DNA of 64,000 nt from the NCBI RefSeq assembly GCF_004362865.1, contig NZ_SNYI01000002.1:1144099-1208098 (forward strand), read 5' to 3'. Both the position numbers and the translations under genes were made by a program. Below, piece after piece: positions 45,890 through 54,709 of this stretch. The DNA comes from Zeaxanthinibacter enoshimensis (lineage in GTDB: Bacteria > Bacteroidota > Bacteroidia > Flavobacteriales > Flavobacteriaceae). Numbering within the stretch: position 1 is the first letter of the stretch; every line of letters starts with the position of its first letter. The notes under the pieces are model-generated. The model was not told the origin of the DNA. It saw only the letters and a list, made by a program, of their open reading frames with translations, and did not search any database.

Positions 45890-45908
45890 CTAGGGTAAAA
45901 TTAAAAAT

Positions 45909-45958
45909 TTAACATTTAGGGAATTGCCTGTTTAACCTAACCTTAACAAAAATGTTAA
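45909..45958. promoter_or_regulatory. TTAAC repeats upstream of rprXY
   Basis: TTAAC occurs at 45909, 45932 and 45943 on the plus strand; the last two have an 11-base period, the spacing used by OmpR/PhoB-type regulators. TTAACA and TGTTAA at 45943-45958 also form a small dyad. The site is in the right place for self-regulation of the rprX-rprY operon. Confidence 0.4.
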
Positions 45959-45971
45959 AATTCGGCCTCCC

Positions 45972-46556
45972 CTAATTTTCAAGGAGTTTCCTGTGAATTT
46001 CCAAGACTTTCCGGCGGGTAGTTTCCAGCTCGTTATTCTCAATGACGAAATCGGCAAAAGGAATTTTTTCTGCATCAGACCATTGGTTCTTCATCCGCTC
46101 CAGTATCTCTTCCTGCTTACTGCCATCTCGTTTCAATAATCGTTCCAACTTGGTATCTATCGGGGCCGTGACCAGTATTATAGCATAAAAGTCTTTATAA
46201 CTGCCATTCTCGATAAGAATGGCGGCCTCCTGTAAAACATAGGGCACATTCTGCTGGGCCCGGGCCCACATCCCGGCATCTTTCCGCACCGCCGGGTGTA
46301 CCAGCTGGTTGAGCTTTTCCAGCAAATCCCGGTCGTTGAATACCTTTTGGGAGATATATGACCTGTTTAACTTTGATCCTGCATAGGCCTGCGGCCCTAA
46401 CAGATCTATAACGGCAGCTCTTAATTCAGCCGATTCCGTCATCAGTTCTTTCGCCCTGAGATCAGAATTATATACCGGGACACCAAGATCACGGAACATG
46501 GATGCCACGGTCGATTTACCACTTCCTATACCCCCTGTGAGTCCTATGATCCTCAT
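45972..46556 (-). CDS. coaE: Dephospho-CoA kinase
   Basis: A 194-residue P-loop kinase for the last step of CoA synthesis. The ATP site is GLTGGIGSGKSTVASMF at the N-terminus; the LVHPAVRKD and VTAPIDTKLERLLKRDG motifs follow. It overlaps the upstream YbbR gene by 4 bases (ATGA), so the two are coupled. coaBC, an earlier step, lies 6 kb away on the same strand. Confidence 0.95.
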   Translation of the reverse strand: MRIIGLTGGIGSGKSTVASMFRDLGVPVYNSDLRAKELMTESAELRAAVIDLLGPQAYAGSKLNRSYISQKVFNDRDLLEKLNQLVHPAVRKDAGMWARAQQNVPYVLQEAAILIENGSYKDFYAIILVTAPIDTKLERLLKRDGSKQEEILERMKNQWSDAEKIPFADFVIENNELETTRRKVLEIHRKLLEN

Positions 46557-47503
46557 TGCCGCTTAAGTATAAATTCTACCTCCCTGTCCTCTATTTCCAC
46601 CGAATGGAGATCGGAGGGTTTTTTACGCAGGGAGACCGACAGGAAGTTTTCATTTTCCCTCGGGGCGCTGAAATCGGCGATTAACCGGAAATCATTAGGA
46701 GACAACGACTTTAGCCTTTCCACATCTGCCTTTATTAACAGCGGTAAGTTTGGCGGAAAAGTTTTGATCTCTGTTCCTTCGGGCAGGTTTTGTACTTCCA
46801 CAGGAACTTCCAGGATCAGTTCCGAAAAACGGAACACTTTAGCACTTACTTGCACCTTTTCCCTGTCCAGGCGGGTATTCCTTAGTCCATCAGGCATTTT
46901 AAGGGCTACCTCCTCCGTAAAATCTTCAGTGATATCTGTAAGCTTCTTCTTCCGGGTATAGATATGTTTTATGGTATCTATTTCATTGATCGGTCCCCTG
47001 ATCATCACGGTATCCGGATCTATGACCGGGATGCTGTCCATCATGTGGTTCTTCCCGAGGCTGATACTTAGTCTGGAGACCACCGGCAGCGGCTTCTCAG
47101 ATATTTCATTAAAATCAAGGTAAATATTTTCCCGGTCCATTCCCCGGATCTCCATGGATGCAGGAAGTTGTTTTTCTACCTGTTCGCGGTAAACAGCTGC
47201 AGGTATAAGGAAGCGATTACCGTCATGGGTAAGCTCTGTAAGATCTATAGCGACCTTGTGTTTATTGAAGTTAAACCCCAGGAACTGGAAGCCAGTTGCC
47301 TCCAGTCGGACTCCAACCTCCTGTTTAGAGGCCCCGGCCAGGATAAGACTGTCCGGCACATTGATATACTCCAGTTCAAAGGTTGCCTGGTCCGTATGGG
47401 TATCAGATAGTTTACTGATCAGCCATGCCATGAAAGATGCCAGCAGGAATAACAGGAAGGTATTTACCTTTCTCCTCGGGAAACGATTCTCTGTCTGGTT
47501 CAT
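46553..47503 (-). CDS. YbbR-like domain protein
   Basis: A 316-residue membrane-anchored protein: one N-terminal membrane helix (FLLFLLASFMAWLISKL), then extracytoplasmic beta-rich repeats of the YbbR type (motifs such as TDITEDFTEEV and ILEVPVEVQNLPEG). Firmicute relatives (CdaR) regulate diadenylate cyclase, but no dac gene is seen here. The linkage glycosyltransferase-YbbR-coaE by 4-base overlaps points to one transcript. Confidence 0.87.
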   Translation of the reverse strand: MNQTENRFPRRKVNTFLLFLLASFMAWLISKLSDTHTDQATFELEYINVPDSLILAGASKQEVGVRLEATGFQFLGFNFNKHKVAIDLTELTHDGNRFLIPAAVYREQVEKQLPASMEIRGMDRENIYLDFNEISEKPLPVVSRLSISLGKNHMMDSIPVIDPDTVMIRGPINEIDTIKHIYTRKKKLTDITEDFTEEVALKMPDGLRNTRLDREKVQVSAKVFRFSELILEVPVEVQNLPEGTEIKTFPPNLPLLIKADVERLKSLSPNDFRLIADFSAPRENENFLSVSLRKKPSDLHSVEIEDREVEFILKRQ

Positions 47504-48528
47504 GTATCTGTGGTTCTTTGAAAAAACAAATGCGGAAATAATGCTTCTGGTTGCTTTCTGCTAAAATTAACCAAGATAGTTGACTTCAGAAAACCATATC
47601 CGTATCCAATGAATTGAATAAATACCGCGATAACTCCCAGCAAAGCCACCTGCAGACTTTTGGTTCGGAAATAAGCATCTGCGGTCAGCAGAATGATATA
47701 ACCTCCGTACAGACCGGGGAGTACCCATCTTAATGGTCCGGGAAAAATTAAAGCAAGGATGATCGCTGCAATCAGACCCAATAAGAACAGGCTGGGAAAC
47801 CAGTAGGTAATTCTCCTGGTATGAGGATGCCAGGAACTGAGAATGGGGCGTACCATCCCAAATTTCCTGATCTGTTGGTGAAATTTGCTGAAATCCACCC
47901 TGCGTTTATGAAACACGTAAGCTCCCGGTAACAGACCGGTTCTGAAGCCCATTTGCTTTAAGCGGATACTCAGGTCCGGATCTTCTCCGGGATGAATGTT
48001 CCCAAACCCCCCGGTCGCTTCAAAAGCTTTTTTAGAGAGCCCCATATTGAAGCTCCTGGGTTCAAATTTATCCTTTGCGGCCCCTTTTCCACGAATACCG
48101 CCGGTGGTAAGGATAGAGGTCATTGCATAATTGATGGCTTTCTGCACCGGGCTGAAAGAAGGATGAGCAGTATCCGGACCTCCGAAACAATCCAGGAATT
48201 CTTTTTCCAGGCTGTCATCAACCACCTGCAGGTATTCCCGCGGTAATAAGCAATCTGAATCCAGGATGATAAAATAATTCCCGGAAGCCACCCTCATTCC
48301 GAAATTCCGGGAATCCCCGGGCCCCGTATTCTTCTTATAAAAATATTGTATGTTGAGTTTATCTTTAAAATCCCTGATCACTGACTCCGAGGTTTCCGAG
48401 GATCCGTCCTCTACCACCACCACTTCGAAAGCCAGATCACCCTCAAGAGCGCTCATGCTCTGGAGCAGCTCGCTCAGCTCCCCGGGCCGGTTATATACCG
48501 GGACAATAAAGGAATATCTCAGCTCCAT
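47500..48528 (-). CDS. Family 2 glycosyltransferase with C-terminal membrane helices
   Basis: A 342-residue membrane-associated glycosyltransferase. The GT-A fold begins with SFIVPVYNRPGELSELLQS and VVVEDGSS, with the metal-binding DSD (IILDSDCLLP) and the GEDPDLSIRLKQMG motif. Three to four membrane helices follow at about residues 245-330 (LFLLGLIAAIILALIF and others). Acceptor and sugar are unknown. It is the first gene of the three-gene coaE transcript, and overlaps the YbbR gene by 4 bases. Confidence 0.9.
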   Translation of the reverse strand: MELRYSFIVPVYNRPGELSELLQSMSALEGDLAFEVVVVEDGSSETSESVIRDFKDKLNIQYFYKKNTGPGDSRNFGMRVASGNYFIILDSDCLLPREYLQVVDDSLEKEFLDCFGGPDTAHPSFSPVQKAINYAMTSILTTGGIRGKGAAKDKFEPRSFNMGLSKKAFEATGGFGNIHPGEDPDLSIRLKQMGFRTGLLPGAYVFHKRRVDFSKFHQQIRKFGMVRPILSSWHPHTRRITYWFPSLFLLGLIAAIILALIFPGPLRWVLPGLYGGYIILLTADAYFRTKSLQVALLGVIAVFIQFIGYGYGFLKSTILVNFSRKQPEALFPHLFFQRTTDT

Positions 48529-48549
48529 ACAATAGGTGTTTAAACAGAA

Positions 48550-48574
48550 AAGCCATCCACTGCTGGGATGGCTT
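48550..48574. terminator. Terminator between fabI and the glycosyltransferase gene
   Basis: AAGCCATCC pairs with GGATGGCTT around a 7-base loop. On the minus strand TTTTCTGTTT follows, so it best ends the fabI transcript. Confidence 0.75.
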
Positions 48575-48592
48575 AACTGTTTTTGAACTTTT

Positions 48593-49405
48593 TTATTTTG
48601 AGAATGCTTCCATAACCTCCTGGCTCACACCCATGTTAGAGAATCCTCCGTCATGGAACAGGTTCTGCATTGTCACCTTCCTGGTCAGGTCGGAAAACAG
48701 GGAAATGGTATAGTCTGCGCATTCCTGGGCAGTGGCATTGCCAAGGGGAGACATTTTCTCCGCATAACTGATAAACCCGTCAAAACCTTTCACCCCCTGC
48801 CCTGCTGTTGTAGGTGTCGGAGATTGAGAGATTGTATTTACCCGAACTTTCTTGTCTTTCCCGAAGAAATATCCAAAGCTACGGGCTACAGATTCCAGGT
48901 AAGCCTTATTATCGGCCATATCGTTGTAATCAGGGAAGGTTCTCTGGGCTGCCATATAGGTCAGTGCCACGATACTACCCCACTCGTTCATGGCGTCGTT
49001 CTTGTATAAGGTCTGTAAGACCTTGTGGAAGGAAAGAGCTGATACATCCCATCCCTTGGTCGTGAAATCGTAGTTCTCATCGGTATAGTGACGTCCTTTC
49101 CGAACATTGACTGACATCCCGATCGAGTGCAGTACAAAGTCGAGCTTCCCACCAAGCACTTCAGTGGCTTTAGTAACCAGTTCATTAAGGTCTTCTTCAC
49201 TTGTGGCGTCTGCCGGAATGATCTCTGATCCTGTCTTTTCGGCAAGTTCCTTTATCTTTCCCATACGCATAGCGATAGGTGCGTTGGTAAGGACGAAAGT
49301 ACCTCCTTCTTCATGAACGCGTTCCGCGGTTTTCCAGGCGATAGAATTCTCATCCAGGGCGCCAAAAATTATCCCTCTTTTTCCCTTTAGTAAGTCGTTG
49401 GCCAT
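48593..49405 (-). CDS. fabI: Enoyl-[acyl-carrier-protein] reductase (FabI)
   Basis: A 270-residue NADH-dependent enoyl-ACP reductase, the last step in each round of fatty acid elongation and the target of triclosan. It is an SDR of the FabI type: the cofactor motif starts GIIFGALDENSIAW, the HSIGMSV region follows, and the catalytic pair is Tyr-x6-Lys (YNDMADNK) rather than Tyr-x3-Lys. An exact TATCTTTG -7 box lies at 49443-49436, inside a GATATC repeat region. Confidence 0.95.
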   Translation of the reverse strand: MANDLLKGKRGIIFGALDENSIAWKTAERVHEEGGTFVLTNAPIAMRMGKIKELAEKTGSEIIPADATSEEDLNELVTKATEVLGGKLDFVLHSIGMSVNVRKGRHYTDENYDFTTKGWDVSALSFHKVLQTLYKNDAMNEWGSIVALTYMAAQRTFPDYNDMADNKAYLESVARSFGYFFGKDKKVRVNTISQSPTPTTAGQGVKGFDGFISYAEKMSPLGNATAQECADYTISLFSDLTRKVTMQNLFHDGGFSNMGVSQEVMEAFSK

Positions 49406-49414
49406 ATTAAAATG

Positions 49415-49445
49415 TCTTTGATATCGTTAGTTGGTCAAAGATATC
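49415..49445 (-). promoter_or_regulatory. Promoter region of fabI with repeated GATATC
   Basis: On the minus strand TATCTTTG at 49443-49436 is a perfect -7 box. GATATC occurs at 49420-49425 and 49440-49445 (20-base period), and CTTTGA/TCAAAG form an inverted repeat across the box. The layout suggests a repressor site at the promoter, but no known consensus is matched. Confidence 0.45.
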
Positions 49446-49569
49446 CAAAAAAGATAAATAGGCCCGCATATTAGCGCGAATTACGCCTGGAGTTGTAACG
49501 AGATAAATTTAGGTAATGGAGGGGGTGGAATTACCGCCGTCTCAGGGCACTATACGAGATATCAAAGCA

Positions 49570-51222
49570 TTAATTCAGCAATTGGCGGGCGTGGGCGACG
49601 GCAGAATCTGACACATCGTTCCCCCCGAGCATCTGGGCAAGTTCAAGGATTCGTTCTTCCGTGTCCAGCGCTTTCATCTTGGTATGGGTTACCCCATCTT
49701 CATCAATCTTGTAAACCTTGAAATGCTGGTCCCCTTTGGATGCCACCTGGGGTAAGTGCGTGATGGTGAATATCTGCATGGACTTACTCATTCCCATCAT
49801 GATATCCCCCATCCTGCTGGAGATCTCCCCGGAAACCCCGGTATCTATCTCGTCAAACATCATGGTTGGCAGGGGTTCATATTCGGCCAGTATGGATTTG
49901 ATGGTCAGCATGATCCTGGAAAGTTCTCCCCCGGAAGCAATTTTCTTCAGGTCTCCGTAGCCCGTACCTTTATTGGCAGAGAAAAGTAAGGAAAGGGTTT
50001 CCTTACCGCTCGACTTATATTCCCGGCTAGGCACGAGCTCCAGTTTAAAACTGGCATTGGGCATCCCCAGCGGGTGCAGTCTTTTTTCCATCCGCTCAGC
50101 AAATTCGGGTAATACCTTCAATCGCCTGCTGTGCAATTCATCACTCAGGGAATCCAGCGATAACACCAGGGCAGATAACTCCTTTTCCCTGGAATTGATC
50201 TTCTCTTCCAGGTCTTCTGAAGAAGACACCTTCTTCTCCAGCTCTTCCCGTATAGCGAGCAGGTCATCGATCCCTGTTACGCCATGTTTCTTTTGGAGGT
50301 CGTATAATGTTCTCAGCTGGTTTCCCACCAATTCCAGTTGCCGGGGATCGGATTCCACAGATCGCTCCAGCGCACTGAACTCATCCGCAATATCATCTGC
50401 CTCGATGATAAGCGCTTGTATACGTTCGTTCAGGCTTTGGTATTTTGGGCCGAATCCCGTCAGTTTCTGGGAAGCATTGCGCAATTCGCGGAGAAGGGTC
50501 AGCACCCCCACCTGCTCATCATTCAGCAGCTGGTCCCCTGCCCCAAGCTGTTCCATGATTACCTCCACGTTATTCAGGGCTTCGTATTCAGATTCCAGTT
50601 CCTCCTGTATCCCGGGCTCTAAGCGCGCTTCGCGTAACTCCTGCAGGAGAAAACCGTTATAGTCCTGCTCTTTCAGCGCTGCCTGTTGTTGTTCCTTCAG
50701 GTCTTCAAGCTCGGCCTGTAGTTTCCGGAATCGTTTCAGCTTATCGCTGTAAGCCGACAATAATTTACGGTTATCAGCAATGGCATCGATCACCTTCAAC
50801 TGGAAGTCCTGCTCTGTTAACTGCAGTGTCTGGTGTTGCGAATGGATGTCGATCAGACGACGTCCCAGCTGTGTCAGGATATCCAGTGTCACGGGCACAT
50901 CGTTGACAAATGCTCTGGATTTCCCGCTCGGTAGGATCTCACGGCGGATAATGGTATGCAGTTCGTAATCCAGGTCCAGTTTCTCAAACAAGGGCTGCAG
51001 TTCAAAACTACCTACCTCGAATCCTGCCTCGATGATACACTTACGTTCAGTATCGCGCAGCGAAGACAGATCGGCGCGTTTTCCCAGGACCATGGAAAGT
51101 CCATCCAGCAGAATTGATTTCCCCGCCCCGGTTTCCCCGGTTATCGTAGTGAATCCCCTGGAAAAACTGACATTCAGGTCATCGATTAAGGCAAAGTTCT
51201 TTATGGAAAGATGGGTGAGCAA
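49570..51222 (-). CDS. recN: DNA repair protein RecN
   Basis: A 550-residue SMC-like ATPase for double-strand break repair. The N-terminal half-ATPase (LSIKNFALIDDL, Walker A GETGAGKSILLDG) and C-terminal half (signature SGGELSRIMLTIK, Walker B MMFDEIDTGVSG) flank two coiled-coil arms. The start is a TTG at 51222, which gives the conserved LTHLSIKN beginning; no ATG fits. It is the last gene of the bamD-rpoZ-coaBC-DUF4835-recN run, a conserved Bacteroidota order. Confidence 0.95.
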   Translation of the reverse strand: MLTHLSIKNFALIDDLNVSFSRGFTTITGETGAGKSILLDGLSMVLGKRADLSSLRDTERKCIIEAGFEVGSFELQPLFEKLDLDYELHTIIRREILPSGKSRAFVNDVPVTLDILTQLGRRLIDIHSQHQTLQLTEQDFQLKVIDAIADNRKLLSAYSDKLKRFRKLQAELEDLKEQQQAALKEQDYNGFLLQELREARLEPGIQEELESEYEALNNVEVIMEQLGAGDQLLNDEQVGVLTLLRELRNASQKLTGFGPKYQSLNERIQALIIEADDIADEFSALERSVESDPRQLELVGNQLRTLYDLQKKHGVTGIDDLLAIREELEKKVSSSEDLEEKINSREKELSALVLSLDSLSDELHSRRLKVLPEFAERMEKRLHPLGMPNASFKLELVPSREYKSSGKETLSLLFSANKGTGYGDLKKIASGGELSRIMLTIKSILAEYEPLPTMMFDEIDTGVSGEISSRMGDIMMGMSKSMQIFTITHLPQVASKGDQHFKVYKIDEDGVTHTKMKALDTEERILELAQMLGGNDVSDSAVAHARQLLN

Positions 51223-51279
51223 TCGTCTGTATTTTTAAGACGATAAAGGTAAATGATAAAGTGATGTAAAAAAAAGGGG

Positions 51280-52194
51280 CTAATAATTAATTTCATTCCA
51301 GGTTCCCGAATAAAACGGAGCTACCCTGTTCAGTGTTTCCTTCAACTGCACAATGTCCACTTTAGGGCCATCTGAAAAGATATTCTTGATCTCCTCTGAT
51401 TTGGCATCAAAGAAGGTCTGTATCAGCAGGGCATTCGGGCGGCGGCTGATCATGGTTTCGAACAACCGGAGGGTCCCCGCAACCACCTGTTTCCCCGTAG
51501 TATTGTTATCTGCCAGTACATCTAATCCTTTCCTGTGGTAATTATAGAGGGCGATACGGTATTCACGGAAAGTATTAGACATCAGGTTATCGACTAACTG
51601 GAACCTGCTCCTGTTCTCTGCCGCTGTCTGCCCCCAGCCGGAGAAACCACTTCCCTGGGCCTGGGTGACGATCTGTTGGGCTCTTTCGTAGAATTCGGTT
51701 CCGCCTTCCAGCGCAAAGGTATCGGCATCCAGGCCCAGCATAATATAGGCATAGTACGCCACTACCCCCACCAGGTTAGATCCAAATACATTCTCGTTAT
51801 AGACCAGGGGCTGGAATTCTATATATTCAAAATTGAAATCATTGTCCTTGTAATTGAATACCGGGCTCTCATACGAGGTATTGAAAACCGGCCTGGAAGA
51901 CTGCAGTTGTATGTTGGCCTTAAAGCGGTTGTTCTCGTACTCCTGTACCGTGATGAACATCCTGCAATTGACCCTTTCATTCTCCTGGTAGACCTTATTG
52001 GTCCATTTGCTCTTATTAACAAAATCACTGAGTGATCGTTCAAGGGTTCTGAAGATCTGCTGGTTGGTCTGGCTAACCTGCTCAGAATTTACGGTAACAG
52101 TGCAGTTCAACTCCTGGGCACCGATCTGCATAAAACAAAAAAGCCCTGAAATTAGAGCAACTACCTTAATTCTGAATCCTTTGGATGATTTCAT
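51280..52194 (-). CDS. DUF4835 exported protein
   Basis: A 304-residue exported protein with a signal peptide ending near IGAQ and a mature part starting ELNCTVTVN. It matches DUF4835, a Bacteroidota family of unknown function, with FNTSYESPVFNYKDNDFNFEY (key residues F, N, Y) and GLDADTFALEGG. The link with coaBC and bamD suggests an envelope role. The start overlaps the coaBC end by 29 bases; the ATG at 52194 is needed for the signal peptide. Confidence 0.88.
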   Translation of the reverse strand: MKSSKGFRIKVVALISGLFCFMQIGAQELNCTVTVNSEQVSQTNQQIFRTLERSLSDFVNKSKWTNKVYQENERVNCRMFITVQEYENNRFKANIQLQSSRPVFNTSYESPVFNYKDNDFNFEYIEFQPLVYNENVFGSNLVGVVAYYAYIMLGLDADTFALEGGTEFYERAQQIVTQAQGSGFSGWGQTAAENRSRFQLVDNLMSNTFREYRIALYNYHRKGLDVLADNNTTGKQVVAGTLRLFETMISRRPNALLIQTFFDAKSEEIKNIFSDGPKVDIVQLKETLNRVAPFYSGTWNEINY

Positions 52195-53371
52195 TGAAGA
52201 TATCTTTGGCCACCTCGGCCTTGCTTTTTAATGCAAACGCCTTAATCCCTGAATTCTTGTCCAGGAATGATATTTTATTGGTATTTCCCCCGAATCCGGC
52301 CCCCTCGTCTCTCAGCGAGTTCAGGACGATGGCATCGAGGTTCTTCCTGGCCAGTTTCTCCCGGGCATGTACCACCTCGTTCTCGGTTTCCAGGGCAAAA
52401 CCTACCAGGAATTGTTTTTGCTTCTTTTCCCCAAGGGATTTAAGGATGTCGGGGTTTTTTACAAGCTCGATCTGCATTTGATCTTCCTGTTTTTTGATCT
52501 TCTGGTCTGCTGTCTCCCGTGGCCTGTAATCGGCTACCGCAGCAGCACAGATCACGATATGGCTATCGCCGAACTCGTCATGAACTGCCTTGTACATTTC
52601 ATTTGCCGTAGTAACCCTCAGCAGTTTTATTCCCGGAAATCCTGCCTGCAGATCTGTAGGTCCTGATACCAGGACCACTTCTGCCCCCAGGGCAGCGGCT
52701 TCGTCAGCCAGCGCAAATCCCATTCGCCCGCTGGAATAATTTCCGATGAAGCGGACAGGATCTATAGGTTCATATGTAGGCCCGGCAGTGATCAGTACTT
52801 TTTTACCGCGAAGCGGCATGCGCTCCGTATAATATTCCCTGAGTTTTGATACTATGTCTTCGGGCTCAGCCATCCTGCCTTCTCCGTGCAGGCCGCTGGC
52901 CAGCTCTCCTGCCCCTGCGGGGATCATAACGTTCCCATAAGACTCCAGGGTACTGAAAGAAGCTTTGGAGGATGGGTGTTTATACATATCAAGGTCCATT
53001 GCCGGGGCAAAGAAGACCGGGCATTTAGCCGAGAGATAAGTAGCCAGCAACAGGTTATCACAGGTCCCGGAAGCCATCTTAGAAAGTGTATTGGCCGTGG
53101 CCGGAGCAATCAGCATAAGATCAGCCCACAAGCCCAGTTCCACGTGGTTATTCCAGTCTACACTTCCGTCTTCCTCCCGGATAAAATCGACCAAAGCCGG
53201 GTTCTTGGATAGTGTAGCCATGGTCAGGGGGGTAACGAAAGAAAGGGCGTCCTTCGTCAGAATTACTTTGACGTTGGCGCCCTCTTTAACGAGTAATCGT
53301 ACGAGAAATGCAGATTTGTAAGCAGCAATACCTCCGGTGACTCCCAAGAGTATATTCTTACCGCTCAGCAT
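52166..53371 (-). CDS. coaBC: Bifunctional CoaBC
   Basis: A 401-residue fusion that makes 4'-phosphopantetheine from phosphopantothenate and cysteine. Residues 1-180 are the CoaC flavin decarboxylase (GVTGGIAAYKS, NHVELGLWADL with the catalytic His, PAMDLDMY); residues about 190-401 are the CoaB synthetase (ITAGPTYEPIDPVRFIGNYS, KKQEDQ, FALETE). In the substrate clamp, where the E. coli enzyme has an ACG motif, this one reads ASG, so the clamp cysteine appears to be absent at that position. One base separates it from rpoZ. Confidence 0.95.
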   Translation of the reverse strand: MLSGKNILLGVTGGIAAYKSAFLVRLLVKEGANVKVILTKDALSFVTPLTMATLSKNPALVDFIREEDGSVDWNNHVELGLWADLMLIAPATANTLSKMASGTCDNLLLATYLSAKCPVFFAPAMDLDMYKHPSSKASFSTLESYGNVMIPAGAGELASGLHGEGRMAEPEDIVSKLREYYTERMPLRGKKVLITAGPTYEPIDPVRFIGNYSSGRMGFALADEAAALGAEVVLVSGPTDLQAGFPGIKLLRVTTANEMYKAVHDEFGDSHIVICAAAVADYRPRETADQKIKKQEDQMQIELVKNPDILKSLGEKKQKQFLVGFALETENEVVHAREKLARKNLDAIVLNSLRDEGAGFGGNTNKISFLDKNSGIKAFALKSKAEVAKDIFNEIIQRIQN

Positions 53372-53372
53372 T

Positions 53373-53708
53373 CTACTCTGAATCTTTCTCGGTATTCCTG
53401 TAATAGATCTTGTCTTCTAACCACTCCTGGATGGCCAGTGCATGTGGTTTTGGTAGTTTTTCGTAGAATTTGGACACTTCGATCTGTTCCTTGTTCTCAA
53501 AAACTTCTTCAAGGCTGTCACTGTAAGTAGCAAACTCTTCCAGTTTTTCTAGCAGCTCTTTCTTGATCTCAGAATTGATCTGGATAGCTCTTTTGGCCGT
53601 TATAGAGATAGCCTCGTAGATGTTCTCCGTTGGCTTATCAAACTCGTTACGGTTCACTGTAACCGTAGAAACGGGAGCTTTAGAATTCTTTAAATCGTTC
53701 ATATTCAT
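53373..53708 (-). CDS. rpoZ: RNA polymerase omega subunit, Bacteroidota type
   Basis: A 111-residue protein matching the Bacteroidota form of the omega subunit, which stabilises the beta' subunit. The conserved core is NIYEAISITAKRAIQINSEIK, ending with LPKPHALAIQEWLEDKIYYR (positions given by residues 85-105; key P, H, W). Its ATG overlaps the bamD stop by 4 bases, and coaBC starts one base after its stop. Confidence 0.92.
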   Translation of the reverse strand: MNMNDLKNSKAPVSTVTVNRNEFDKPTENIYEAISITAKRAIQINSEIKKELLEKLEEFATYSDSLEEVFENKEQIEVSKFYEKLPKPHALAIQEWLEDKIYYRNTEKDSE

Positions 53709-54535
53709 TTTGAGAGATTTTCTTGTTTTTGTACTTGCGCTAATTCACTTTCAATATCTTCTGCCAGCTTGTTCGCTTCTTTTGCAAACCTGGTATCAGG
53801 GTAATTCTTTATCAGGTTCTGGTAAGCAGCTTTGGCCGCAAGCAACCTTTCCTTCTTTTTCTGAACAGTACTGTTCATCGCCAGGTTTGTACTAGCCACT
53901 ACTTTCAGGTACATAGCTTCTTCCCTGAATACTGAACCGGGGTTATCGGACACAAAATTATCAAGCGCCGCGATCGCGGAAATGTTGTATTCCAGGATGT
54001 AAGACTTTCCTAACTTAGTGAATTGTTTGGCTATCTCGAATTCTTTACGCTCTTTTTTGGTCGTAAGTTCCCTGGCCATAGCATTCGCTTCTTCCAGGTA
54101 TTCAGATTCCGGATACGTATTGATAAACGACTGCAGCTTTACAAGGGCCTTGTCGGTATCAGTCTGGTCCAGGGAATAAGCCGGGGACAATTCGTAATAA
54201 CTCTTAGCTCCTAAGAATGCCGCCTGTGATGCCTTATCACTTTTAGGATAAGACTTCAGGAAACGCTCAAACTGGTAACCTGCAAAATTGTAATCTCCTA
54301 TCTGGTAATATGAATCCGCAAGAAAGAACATCACCCGTTCTCCTTGTGGCTTCCCTACATACTGGGGTGCTATTTGTGCCAGCAAACGGTTGGCACGCTT
54401 AAAATCACCTTCATCATACAGTTTCTCCGCCATTTCGTACTTGGCTTTTACATCTTCGTTCTTGAGTACCTTTTGGTAATCACTGCAAGAAAAAAGAAAG
54501 CCGGTTACAAAAAGTAGGAATAGGATTCGCCTCAT
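53705..54535 (-). CDS. bamD: Outer membrane assembly lipoprotein BamD
   Basis: A 276-residue lipoprotein (lipobox LFSC, Cys17) with about five TPR pairs: YEMAEKLYDEGDFKRANRLL, SYYQIGDYNFAGYQFERFL, LQSFINTYPESEYLEEA and the C-terminal NLIKNYPDTRFAKEA. It matches BamD, the essential part of the machine that inserts outer-membrane beta barrels. It is the first gene of the rpoZ-coaBC-DUF4835-recN run; TAATTTTG at 54559-54552 is its -7 box. Confidence 0.94.
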   Translation of the reverse strand: MRRILFLLFVTGFLFSCSDYQKVLKNEDVKAKYEMAEKLYDEGDFKRANRLLAQIAPQYVGKPQGERVMFFLADSYYQIGDYNFAGYQFERFLKSYPKSDKASQAAFLGAKSYYELSPAYSLDQTDTDKALVKLQSFINTYPESEYLEEANAMARELTTKKERKEFEIAKQFTKLGKSYILEYNISAIAALDNFVSDNPGSVFREEAMYLKVVASTNLAMNSTVQKKKERLLAAKAAYQNLIKNYPDTRFAKEANKLAEDIESELAQVQKQENLSK

Positions 54536-54709
54536 GCTAAAAAATATTTTGCAAAATTACGGAATATTGGTGGAATATAAAATTTCTTTATCAAAGAGAT
54601 GACAAAGCAGGAGACTAATTTAAACAGCCAGTTCTATTCCAATCCGCGATTGGGGAAGATTTAACATAATCTCTCTTCGGGCTGCAAGCCGAATAAGTCA
54701 GATTAGCAT

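Noticed and set aside
54675-54693. Terminator after dapA
   Set aside because: TTCGG...CCGAA gives a short stem with a bulge and is not followed by a T run on the minus strand.
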